From positions 44,030 through 108,029 of the forward strand of contig NZ_JADMJN010000006.1 of assembly GCF_018780565.1 (NCBI RefSeq): a DNA stretch of 64,000 nucleotides. The letters are read 5' to 3'. Source of the DNA: Rhodoferax sp. GTDB lineage: Bacteria; Pseudomonadota; Gammaproteobacteria; Burkholderiales; Burkholderiaceae_C. The notes under the pieces were generated by a model. It was not told the origin of the DNA, did no database searches, and worked only from the letters and a program-made list of their open reading frames with translations. Both the position numbers and the translations under genes were made by a program. Below are positions 52,297 to 60,446 of this stretch, piece after piece. Position 1 is the first letter of the stretch; the number at the start of each line of letters is the position of its first letter.

Positions 52297-54747
52297 TCAA
52301 GCGGGCACGGTCAGTTTGTCGAACTGGCGCGTGTCCACGGCGGCTTCCTTGAAGTCGAACCACGGATCGGGCTCTCCGTCCAGACTGAACTGCAGCCTGG
52401 CCCACAAAGCTTTGCGGTACTCGTGATCTTCCAGAATTTTCTTCTTCACATAGTCCATGCCGACCCGGTTGAGGTAATGCACGGTGCGCTCCAGGTACCA
52501 GCCTTCTTCGCGGTACAACTGCATGAAGGCGCCGGTGTACTCCAGCACTTCCTCGGCAGTTTTGAGTTTGGTGAAGAAATGCGCCACTTCGGTCTTGATG
52601 CCGCCGTTACCGCCGATGTGCATCTCCCAGCCCGAATCGACGCCAATGATGCCCACGTCCTTGATACCGGCCTCGGCGCAATTGCGCGGGCAACCGCTCA
52701 CCGCAAATTTCACCTTGTGCGGGGCGTACATGCGCCACATGGCACGTTCCAGATCCTTGCCCATCTGGGTACTGTCCTGGGTGCCCATGCGGCACCACTC
52801 GCTGCCCACACAGGTTTTGACAGTGCGCAGCGCCTTGGCATAAGCATGACCGCTGGGCATGCCGATGTCTTTCCAGACATTGGCCAGGTCTTCCTTCTTC
52901 ACCCCCAGCAAATCGATGCGCTGGCCCCCGGTGACCTTGACGGTCGGGATCTTGTATTTGTCCACTGCATCCGCGATGCGGCGCAGCTCGCTGGCCGTGG
53001 TCTCACCCCCCCACATGCGCGGTATGACAGAGTAAGTGCCATCCTTCTGGATGTTGGCGTGAGAGCGTTCGTTGATGTAGCGGCTTTGCGGATCATCCCG
53101 GGCCTCCTTGGGCCAGCTGCTGATCAGGTAGTAGTTGACCGCCGGGCGGCACGATGCGCAGCCATTGGGCGTCTTCCATTCCATGAATGAGAACACATCC
53201 GAGATGGTGAGCAGCTTGGCGGCCACGATCGCATCGCGCACCGCCTGGTGGCCGTGTTCGGTGCAGGCGCACATCGCCTTGGTCTTGGGGGTGGCAGAGT
53301 AGTCGCCGCCGGCGGTGAACATCAGGATCTGCTCCACCAGGCCGGTGCAGGAGCCGCAGGAGGCGCTGGCCTTGGTGTGCTTGCGCACTTCGTCCAGCGT
53401 AAACAAGCCCTTTTCCTTGATAGCCTTGCAGATGGTGCCTTTCTTGACGCCATTGCAGCCGCAGACTTCGGCGTCATCGGGCATGCTGGCGGCCTTGTTG
53501 TGCCCCTCGTGGCCGGCGTCGCCGATGTTGGATTCGCCGAACATCAGCTTGTCGCGAATATCGCTCACGCTGCGGCCATCGCGCAGCAGCTTGAAGTACC
53601 AGCTGCCATCCACCGTGTCGCCATACAGGCAGGCGCCCACCAGCTTGTCGTCCTTGATGACCAGCTTCTTGTAGACGCCGCCATAGGGGTCGCTCATGAC
53701 CAGTTCTTCGGTGCCTTCACCCCCCAGGAAATCGCCTGCACTGAACAGATCGATGCCGGTGACCTTGAGCTTGGTCGAGGTCAGGGACCCCACATAGCGG
53801 CCAATGCCGAACTGCGCCAGGTGGTTGGCCGCCACCTTGGCCTGCTCGAACAAGGGGGCGACCAGACCGTAGGCAATGCCGCGGTGCGCTGCACATTCGC
53901 CAACTGAGTAAATGCGTGCATCGGTGATGGTCTGCAGCGTGTCGTTGACCACGATGCCCTTGTTGCAGTGCAGGCGCATTTTTTCAGCGAGTTCGGTGTT
54001 GGGGCGAATGCCCACCGCCATCACGACCAGGTCGGCCGCTACTTCGCTGCCGTCCTTGAACTTGATGGCCTTCACGCGACCGCTTTCACCTGCGACGAGT
54101 TCCTGCGTTTGTGCGCCAATCAGGAACTTCAGGCCCCGGTCTTCGAGTGACTTTTGCAGCATCTTGCCGGCCACCGTGTCGAGCTGACGTTCCATCAGCG
54201 TGGGCATCACGTGCACCACGGTCACGTTCATGCCGCGCAGCATCAGGCCGTTGGCCGCTTCAAGCCCCAGCAGACCGCCACCGATGACCACGGCATTTTT
54301 GTACTTTTGCGAGGCCTCGATCATGGCGTTGGTGTCGGCAATGTCGCGGTAAGCAATCACGCCTTCGAGGTCTTTGCCCGGCACGGGCAGGATGAACGCG
54401 TTGGAGCCCGTGCACATCAGGAGCCGGTCGTATTCGGTCTCGATTTTTTCGCCGGCCGCGTTTTGCGCATGCACGATGCGTTTGACGCGGTCCACCTCGG
54501 TGACTTTCCAGCCGGCATGCAGAGTGATGTGGTTTTCGGTATACCAGTCCCACGAGTTCAGCACGATCTCGTCGATGGTTTGTTCGCCTGCCAGCACCGG
54601 CGACAGCAAAATACGGTTGTAGTTGGGGTGTGGCTCGGCGCCAAACACCGTGATGTCATACAGATCAGGTGCCACCTTGAGCAACTCCTCCAGGGTGCGA
54701 ACACCTGCCATGCCATTGCCGACCATTACCAGTTTTGATTTTTTCAC
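52297..54747 (-). CDS. nirB: NADH-dependent nitrite reductase large subunit
   Basis: The GTG at 54747 is chosen: a GGAGA site lies 6 bp upstream and the protein then starts VKKSKLVMVGNGMAG, the normal NirB beginning. This gives 816 residues. The order is an N-terminal FAD/NADH module (GNGMAGVRTLEELL, a second VIGGGLLGLEAANGL motif), a BFD-like 2Fe-2S segment with CGCNGVKKG and CGSCTG, then the siroheme/4Fe-4S half with CASCRP-like and SGCPRNCAEA ligand motifs. It reduces nitrite to ammonium in the cytosol. A consensus sigma-54 promoter lies just upstream. Confidence 0.95.
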   Translation of the reverse strand: MKKSKLVMVGNGMAGVRTLEELLKVAPDLYDITVFGAEPHPNYNRILLSPVLAGEQTIDEIVLNSWDWYTENHITLHAGWKVTEVDRVKRIVHAQNAAGEKIETEYDRLLMCTGSNAFILPVPGKDLEGVIAYRDIADTNAMIEASQKYKNAVVIGGGLLGLEAANGLMLRGMNVTVVHVMPTLMERQLDTVAGKMLQKSLEDRGLKFLIGAQTQELVAGESGRVKAIKFKDGSEVAADLVVMAVGIRPNTELAEKMRLHCNKGIVVNDTLQTITDARIYSVGECAAHRGIAYGLVAPLFEQAKVAANHLAQFGIGRYVGSLTSTKLKVTGIDLFSAGDFLGGEGTEELVMSDPYGGVYKKLVIKDDKLVGACLYGDTVDGSWYFKLLRDGRSVSDIRDKLMFGESNIGDAGHEGHNKAASMPDDAEVCGCNGVKKGTICKAIKEKGLFTLDEVRKHTKASASCGSCTGLVEQILMFTAGGDYSATPKTKAMCACTEHGHQAVRDAIVAAKLLTISDVFSFMEWKTPNGCASCRPAVNYYLISSWPKEARDDPQSRYINERSHANIQKDGTYSVIPRMWGGETTASELRRIADAVDKYKIPTVKVTGGQRIDLLGVKKEDLANVWKDIGMPSGHAYAKALRTVKTCVGSEWCRMGTQDSTQMGKDLERAMWRMYAPHKVKFAVSGCPRNCAEAGIKDVGIIGVDSGWEMHIGGNGGIKTEVAHFFTKLKTAEEVLEYTGAFMQLYREEGWYLERTVHYLNRVGMDYVKKKILEDHEYRKALWARLQFSLDGEPDPWFDFKEAAVDTRQFDKLTVPA

Positions 54748-54777
54748 CGAAGCTCTCCAGATTGATACACCTTGGTA

Positions 54778-54794
54778 GTGCAAGCCGCGTGCCA
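54778..54794 (-). promoter_or_regulatory. Sigma-54 (RpoN) promoter of the nirBD-nasA operon
   Basis: The minus strand reads TGGCACG-CGGC-TTGCA, a perfect match to the -24/-12 consensus with exact GG-to-GC spacing of 10 nt. The predicted start near 54768 leaves a 21-nt leader containing the nirB ribosome-binding site. This indicates activation by an enhancer-binding protein, most likely NtrC. Confidence 0.85.
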
Positions 54795-54801
54795 ACATTT
54801 C

Positions 54802-54893
54802 GCACCGTTTTGTGCAGCGCATGCACCAAACAGGGGAAAACCCGCATTTTTGGGACCTGTTGCCGGGCATCGAAATTGCGTACCCTTGGTGCA
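54802..54893. promoter_or_regulatory. NtrC-like upstream activator dyads for nirB
   Basis: Upstream of the sigma-54 promoter are three elements resembling the NtrC site TGCAC-N7-GTGCA. TGCGTACCCTTGGTGCA at 54877-54893 is centred about 117 bp upstream of the predicted start, a typical enhancer distance. TGCACCAAACAGGGGAA is at 54822-54838, and GCAC-N6-GTGC at 54802-54815. The first has an intact GGTGCA half, the second an intact TGCACC half. The distal site abuts the ATG of the divergent phosphatase-kinase gene. Confidence 0.6.
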
Positions 54894-56662
54894 TGGCATT
54901 CGAACTAGACATTGGCTTCAGCTCTGAGACCGGCAGCAAGGACATCAATGAAGATTTCTGCGCAGCCATGCTGCCCGAGCGCGGCCAGGAAGACATGGGG
55001 GCGATTGCTGCCGTGGCCGACGGCGTGAGCCAGGGCGGCATGGGCAAGGAGGCGGCGCAGACCACGGTGGTGAGTTTGCTGCGGGATTACTACGGCACAC
55101 CCCAAACCTGGGACACGACTGTGGCGCTGGACCGGATCATTTCGTCGCAAAACGCGTGGCTCGCCGGTATCAACCGGCGCCGCCGCCCCGCCATGGGCAT
55201 GACCACACTCACTGCTTTGGTGCTGCGCGGACAATCCTATGCCCTGGCCCATGTGGGTGACTCACGCGCCTATTTGCTGCGAGAAGGGCAAACCCTGCAG
55301 CTGACCCAGGACCATGTGGTGAATCATCCCGATTTCCGGCACCAACTGCTGCGCGCAGTGGGCCTGCAGGATCGGCTGGTGGTGGACTACGTGCAGGGCG
55401 ATTTGCAGGTCGGTGATGTTTTTGTTCTGCTCACCGACGGCGTGCATGGCGAGCTGCCGGAGCAGCGCCTGAAGACCCTGGTCAGGGAAGCCACCGCGCA
55501 GGCGAGCAGCGAGGCCCTGGTGCAGGCAGCGCTCAAGGCTGGTAGCCGCGACAACGTGACTGCCCTGGTGGTGCGTGTGCTGGGCCTGCTGGATGCCACC
55601 CTGCAGGACGAAAATCGCGTCGCGCAGAGCTTGCCCGTGCCGCCACTGCTGAAAGTGGGAGAGCGTATCGATGGACTGCTGGTGCAAGCCATCATTGCCG
55701 ACAGCGGCATCAATGTGCTCTACCAGGTCCAGGACCCATCAAGCAAGATCCTTTATGCGCTGAAAACCCTGAACCCTGCCCGGGCTCACGATCCCGATGA
55801 ACGCGCCATGCTGGCGCATGAGGCCTGGCTTGCCAAGCGCATGCAATCGTCGCGTGCGGCGGACCACCTGGTGCGGGTGCATGAGGCCGTGCCGGGCGGC
55901 CGGCAACGCAGCTTCTTTTTTGTGCTGTACGACTGGCATGGCGGAGAGACCCTGCAGCAGCAGCTTGACCGCGTGCAGCGTTTGGGTGTGGCGCAGGTGC
56001 TGAGCGTGGGTGTGCAGGCCCTCAAGGCGCTGGGACGCCTGCACCGGCAGGGCGTGATTCACCGGGACATCAAACCCGCCAATCTGCATCAGGGGGAGGA
56101 CGGCGTGCTGCGTCTGCTGGATCTGGGTGTGGCTTTGAGCGGGCGTGAACCCAAGTCGATGCGGGAGCTTCATGCGGGTACGCCCAGCTATGTCAACCCC
56201 GAACAATGGGGCTTTCAAGCCAGAGGCACAGCCGGCGCAGGCAAGGCGGGCACCCTGACCGATGCGCCGCAGCAGTTGCCGGATGCGCAGAGCGATCTGT
56301 TTGCGCTGGGTGTTTCGCTTTACCAATTGCTCACAGGCAAATTGCCCTATGGCGAGGTCTTGCCCTACCAGGTGGGCCGCTACTACCGGGACCCCACGCC
56401 GGCGAGCCGTCACAACCCCGAGATACCGATGTGGCTGGATCATGTGATTCTCAAGTCGGTGGCGCGTGACAAACGCAAGCGTTTCGAGACGGCAGAAGAG
56501 TTTTTGCTGGCGCTGGAGCGCGGCGCTTCCCGTCCCTTGAGTGCGCCTTCGGCCACACCGCTGATGCAACGCGACCCCGCTGCCATCTGGAAAGTGGGCC
56601 TGGCGGTGTCGGTGTTATTCAACCTGCTGCTGATCTACTGGTTGGTGTTTTTGCCCAAATAA
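54893..56662 (+). CDS. PP2C phosphatase - Ser/Thr kinase fusion protein, membrane-anchored
   Basis: The ATG at 54893 gives 589 residues; a GTG upstream (54812) would put non-conserved sequence in front. The N-terminal PP2C domain (about 1-235) has the metal-binding acids (INEDF, VADGVSQGG, HVGDSRAYL, LTDGVHGE, SRDNVTAL). The kinase domain (about 260-540) has a Lys in ALKTL, HRDIKPAN, a DLG in place of DFG, and TPSYVNPEQW. Its Gly-rich loop is degenerate. A single C-terminal membrane helix (about 565-585) leaves both domains in the cytosol. It diverges from nirB and lies in the nitrate locus, so regulation of nitrate uptake or reduction is a reasonable guess. Confidence 0.85.
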   Translation: MAFELDIGFSSETGSKDINEDFCAAMLPERGQEDMGAIAAVADGVSQGGMGKEAAQTTVVSLLRDYYGTPQTWDTTVALDRIISSQNAWLAGINRRRRPAMGMTTLTALVLRGQSYALAHVGDSRAYLLREGQTLQLTQDHVVNHPDFRHQLLRAVGLQDRLVVDYVQGDLQVGDVFVLLTDGVHGELPEQRLKTLVREATAQASSEALVQAALKAGSRDNVTALVVRVLGLLDATLQDENRVAQSLPVPPLLKVGERIDGLLVQAIIADSGINVLYQVQDPSSKILYALKTLNPARAHDPDERAMLAHEAWLAKRMQSSRAADHLVRVHEAVPGGRQRSFFFVLYDWHGGETLQQQLDRVQRLGVAQVLSVGVQALKALGRLHRQGVIHRDIKPANLHQGEDGVLRLLDLGVALSGREPKSMRELHAGTPSYVNPEQWGFQARGTAGAGKAGTLTDAPQQLPDAQSDLFALGVSLYQLLTGKLPYGEVLPYQVGRYYRDPTPASRHNPEIPMWLDHVILKSVARDKRKRFETAEEFLLALERGASRPLSAPSATPLMQRDPAAIWKVGLAVSVLFNLLLIYWLVFLPK

Positions 56663-56780
56663 GGGCAGGGCGCGGGCCAGTGCCAATCAGCAGCGCGCCG
56701 AAATTGGAGTACGCTTAGGCGATATAGGCCGCATTTCCCGACAATTTCCGGCAAATAACAACGAGATCCAGACTCACTCG

Positions 56781-59138
56781 ATGCTGTTCTTACGAACTCT
56801 ACTGTCCGCGCCGAACTCTTTGCCCGAAGCCTATCCAGAGCTGATCGACGCCAAGCATGTTCCTCTTTTAAAGCTTGTCATCTGGGGCATGCTGATGGGG
56901 TCATTGGTGTTCATGGTCTTGCTGGTCAATTCCAGACGCGGCCACGTGGTGCCGATTTTCGCATCCATAGGATTGGTCATCCTCTGCGCTGTCGCCCTGG
57001 TGGTGCTTCGATGGCGGGGCGTGATGCCGACCGCCAAGCTGCTCGTCGCGGGCAGCTGGTTACTGATCACCCTGGCCAGTTTTGGAGGCGAGGGCTTGAA
57101 CGCCCCGGCCTTGCTTGCTTACCCGCTGACCCTGATTTTTGGGGGCTGGATGCTGGGCATTGGTTTTTGCCTGCGCCTGTTTGGTGCCAGTTGCATTGCC
57201 GTATTGGCAATCGGGTTCAAACAGCACACTGGAGCTGCCGTGGGCGTAACACCGGTTCCGCCGGCCACGATGGCGTTTGCCTATCTGTTCATTTTGGCCA
57301 TCAGCGCGGTGGTCACTGTTTACCTGTTGCGTGTGTTTCAGGATCGCCATGCCCATGAACGCCGTTTGAATCACGAGATCAAGCGCAATCTGCGGACGGT
57401 CGAAGAGCGGGAAAGCGATCTGCGCGTGCTCACGGAGCATATTCCCGGTCTGGTCTTTGAAGGCGATCGCAACGGACGCTGCACATTTGCCAATCGTGGT
57501 TTCGTGGAGTTTTTTGGCATCCCTGTGGAGAAATTGACGCACTATTCCGTCAGTCAGATCATCGGGCTGGATACGGTGAAGGAGTTCACCCCCTTTCACG
57601 AGGCGGTCCTGCGCGGTGCAACCGTTGAATTCAGTTCGCGCAAGGAGTCTGCGCAAGGCGTGTGGCACAACTTTGACGTCACCCTGGTGCCCAAGCAGCG
57701 GATGCAGGGGCAGGAGGTGTCCGGCTGGTATGGCCTGATGTACGACGTGACCAAACGTGAAGAGCGTGTCAACGAGTTGCGCGAACGGGCCACTCACGAC
57801 CCTCTCACCGGATTGGCCAACCGCCTGCTTCTGGAGGACCGGCTGGCGCATGCCATGGAACGTGCGTCACGGGTGGATGCATCGGTGGTGGTGATGGCCA
57901 TTGACCTTGACCATTTCAAGGCTGTCAATGATATGTTGGGTCACGCGGCCGGGGACAAATTGCTGTGCGAGATTTCGGGGCGCCTCAAATCCCTGGTGCG
58001 TTCCGCCGACACCATCGCGCGGGTGGGCGGCGATGAGTTTGTGATGGTGATGGATGGTGGCGTGTCCGCCGAGGCCGCCGAACTGGTTGCCACAAAGATT
58101 CTTGGCGAACTGTCGCGCCCGGTTGTGCTGGACACGGAGACGGTGCAAATTGGCGGGAGCATCGGCATCGCGATTTACCCGAGCGCAGGCTTGACGTCTG
58201 CGGAGCTGTTGCGTGCGGCCGATGGTGCCATGTACGAGGCCAAGGCAGCCGGGCGCGATACGCTGCGTTTTTTCGATCCCAAGATGCAGGCCGAACTGCT
58301 GCGTCGAAGTGAAACCGAAGGGGAACTGCGCCAGGCCATTCTGGGCAGGCAATTCATTCTTCACTACCAGGTTCAGATGCAGGGTGACCGCCCGACAGGC
58401 GCCGAAGCGCTCGTGCGGTGGAAGCATCCACAACGCGGCCTGGTGTCGCCCGCCCAGTTCATTCCGCTGTCGGAGGAGTCCGGCCTGATCCTGCCGCTGG
58501 GCTGGTGGGTGCTGGACACAGCCTGCGCGCAATTGGCGCTGTGGGCGGATCAACCCGGCATGGCCGATCTGACGCTGGCGGTGAACGTCAGTGCGCGGCA
58601 GTTTCGACAAAGTGATTTTGTGAACCACGTGCTCGCGGCGATTGAGCGCAGTGGTGCCAATCCGAACAGGCTCAAGCTGGAGCTGACCGAAAGTCTGCTT
58701 GTGTCCAACATGGATGAAGTGATTGTCAAAATGGGGCAGCTGAAGCAAAAAGGCGTGGGCTTTTCGCTGGACGACTTTGGCACCGGGTATTCGTCGCTGA
58801 TCTATCTGAAGCGATTGCCCCTGGATCAACTGAAGATTGACCAGGAATTCGTTCGGGACATTCTCATCGACCCCAATGACGCCGCAATAGCCAAGATGAT
58901 CGTCGCTCTGGCTGACAGCATGGGCTTGAGCGTGATCGCGGAAGGCGTGGAGACGGAGTTGCAGCGCCACAGTCTTGAGCTGCTGGGTTGCTCCGCCTTC
59001 CAGGGTTATCTGTTCGGTCGCCCGCTGCCCGTTGAAGACTTTGAGCGACTGGTCCGGTGGTATGAGTCCGACCGCTTCAAGCCATTCGCGCCCGTCCACC
59101 CTTTTCAGCCCAGGTACGGGTCCAGCGAAGCTGCATGA
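56781..59138 (+). CDS. Membrane-bound PAS/GGDEF/EAL protein
   Basis: A 785-residue protein. The first 190 residues hold about six hydrophobic helices in a MASE-like arrangement, followed by a PAS domain (about 215-330), GGDEF (motif near 416, intact, RSAD inhibitory site upstream) and EAL (near 542, with DDFGTGYSS intact). Both activities toward c-di-GMP are possible. Membrane helices suggest sensing of a membrane or periplasmic signal. It sits between the phosphatase-kinase gene and narK, and its last 62 bp overlap the end of the convergent narK. Confidence 0.88.
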   Translation: MLFLRTLLSAPNSLPEAYPELIDAKHVPLLKLVIWGMLMGSLVFMVLLVNSRRGHVVPIFASIGLVILCAVALVVLRWRGVMPTAKLLVAGSWLLITLASFGGEGLNAPALLAYPLTLIFGGWMLGIGFCLRLFGASCIAVLAIGFKQHTGAAVGVTPVPPATMAFAYLFILAISAVVTVYLLRVFQDRHAHERRLNHEIKRNLRTVEERESDLRVLTEHIPGLVFEGDRNGRCTFANRGFVEFFGIPVEKLTHYSVSQIIGLDTVKEFTPFHEAVLRGATVEFSSRKESAQGVWHNFDVTLVPKQRMQGQEVSGWYGLMYDVTKREERVNELRERATHDPLTGLANRLLLEDRLAHAMERASRVDASVVVMAIDLDHFKAVNDMLGHAAGDKLLCEISGRLKSLVRSADTIARVGGDEFVMVMDGGVSAEAAELVATKILGELSRPVVLDTETVQIGGSIGIAIYPSAGLTSAELLRAADGAMYEAKAAGRDTLRFFDPKMQAELLRRSETEGELRQAILGRQFILHYQVQMQGDRPTGAEALVRWKHPQRGLVSPAQFIPLSEESGLILPLGWWVLDTACAQLALWADQPGMADLTLAVNVSARQFRQSDFVNHVLAAIERSGANPNRLKLELTESLLVSNMDEVIVKMGQLKQKGVGFSLDDFGTGYSSLIYLKRLPLDQLKIDQEFVRDILIDPNDAAIAKMIVALADSMGLSVIAEGVETELQRHSLELLGCSAFQGYLFGRPLPVEDFERLVRWYESDRFKPFAPVHPFQPRYGSSEAA

Positions 59139-60291
59139 CACGCAACATCACCAGCATGCCCAGCGCCAGCACGGCGAAGACGACAAAGCCCCAGGCATAG
59201 CTGCCCGCGTATTGCTTGGACAAGCCCATGGCATTGGGCACTAGACCACCGCCCAGGGCGCCGAATTCACCAATCATGGAACCCGCCACCGCCGTGCTCA
59301 GGGGCCAGCGCAGGGGCACCAGCTGAAACAGTGCGCCGTTGCCTGCCCCCAGTGCTGAAAAACACAGCATGACCAGCAGCGTTGTCGCCACCAGTGAGCC
59401 GCCTGAGAGGCCGCACAGCACCAGTGTGATGGCCACCGTCAGCAGCACGACGCTCAAGGTGTTGATGCCACCCCAGCGGTCCGAGATCCAGCCGCCAAAG
59501 ACGCGCAGCGCCGCACCCATGAAAGCGGCCAGCATGGTGAGTTGACCCGCTTGCACCTTGCTCACGCCGAACTGGTCATAGTAGTAGGTGGGCAGGAAGG
59601 TGGCCAGGCCAATGAAGCCGCCAAAAGTGATCGCGTAGATCAGGCTGAAGGCCCAGCCGTCCTTCTCGAACAGGCAGGCAATGTGTTCCTTGAAGGTGGC
59701 GTGTGCATCCAGGTCATCGGGCTCCTTGGCAAACACAATCATCACCACCATGGGGATGCAGATGGCAATGGCCGCCAGTCCATACACTGCGACCCAGCCA
59801 AAGGCCTGTGCCAGCGGCGGTGCAATCAGAACCGATACGGCCGTGCCGATGTTGCCGGCCCCCACCAGGCCCATGGCCAAACCTTTGTGCTGCGGCGGAA
59901 AAGAGCCGGCGCCCAGGGACAAGGCCACGCCGAAGCTGGCGCCCGCAATGCCCAGCAGCACGCCCATGGCCAGCAGGTCGTTGAAGCTTTTCACGAAGAA
60001 GAAGCCAAACATCATGGCTACGGCAATCAGGCCCATTTCGACCAGGGTGGCCTTTTTGCGCCCGATGTACTGGGACAGGATACCCAGTGGAAAACGCATC
60101 AGCGCGCCCGCAATAATCGGCACGGAGAGCATCAGCCCCTTTTGCGCCGGACTCAGATTGAAAGTTTCAGAGATGAAGGGCGCCATGGCGCCATTGAGGA
60201 CCCAAATGCAGCAGGAAAATGCAAAGTACAAAAAAGAGGCAAACAGCGTGGGCGAATGCCCGCTGTTCAAGAAGCTGCGAAATCCCGCCAT
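59077..60291 (-). CDS. narK: NarK-type nitrate/nitrite transporter (MFS)
   Basis: A 404-residue major facilitator with about twelve hydrophobic segments. It has the nitrate-transporter features FRFPLG-like region (GALMRFPLGILSQYIGRKK), the first nitrate signature around GIAGASFGVALSLGAGSFPP, a GAGNIGTA motif, and the second signature near GAGNGALFQLVPLRW. It takes up nitrate, or exchanges nitrate for nitrite, across the inner membrane. It has its own sigma-54 promoter in the 155-bp gap upstream. Its 3' end overlaps the convergent GGDEF/EAL gene by 62 bp. Confidence 0.9.
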   Translation of the reverse strand: MAGFRSFLNSGHSPTLFASFLYFAFSCCIWVLNGAMAPFISETFNLSPAQKGLMLSVPIIAGALMRFPLGILSQYIGRKKATLVEMGLIAVAMMFGFFFVKSFNDLLAMGVLLGIAGASFGVALSLGAGSFPPQHKGLAMGLVGAGNIGTAVSVLIAPPLAQAFGWVAVYGLAAIAICIPMVVMIVFAKEPDDLDAHATFKEHIACLFEKDGWAFSLIYAITFGGFIGLATFLPTYYYDQFGVSKVQAGQLTMLAAFMGAALRVFGGWISDRWGGINTLSVVLLTVAITLVLCGLSGGSLVATTLLVMLCFSALGAGNGALFQLVPLRWPLSTAVAGSMIGEFGALGGGLVPNAMGLSKQYAGSYAWGFVVFAVLALGMLVMLRVMQLRWTRTWAEKGGRARMA

Positions 60292-60328
60292 GGTGCATAT
60301 CTTTCAAATAGGTTGACAGATACACAGT

Positions 60329-60344
60329 AGCGAAACTCGTGCCA
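60329..60344 (-). promoter_or_regulatory. Sigma-54 promoter of narK
   Basis: The minus strand reads TGGCACG-AGTT-TCGCT, matching the -24 box exactly and the -12 box at four of five positions, with the correct 10-nt GG-GC spacing. The predicted start near 60318 leaves about 27 nt to the narK ATG. Confidence 0.75.
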
Positions 60345-60370
60345 GTTTTTGGGGCCAGGCCCTGTGGGTT

Positions 60371-60428
60371 TGCACCACAAAGTCTGCAGTTGGCAAGTCG
60401 ATTTGGTGCATTGCACACAATGTGTGCG
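60371..60428. promoter_or_regulatory. NtrC-like upstream dyads for narK
   Basis: At 60412-60428 the sequence TGCACACAATGTGTGCG contains a perfect GCACAC-AAT-GTGTGC dyad with TGCAC and GTGC half-sites at the NtrC spacing (N7), centred about 100 bp upstream of the predicted start. A GGTGCA half-site precedes it at 60405, and TGCACC at 60371 forms a weaker element. Confidence 0.55.
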
Positions 60429-60446
60429 CACCATCCTGGACATGGC

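Noticed and set aside
54748..55065. N-terminal extension of NirB across the divergent phosphatase gene
   Set aside because: It would run through the sigma-54 promoter and antisense to PP2C; the GTG at 54747 has a good ribosome-binding site and the normal NirB N-terminus.
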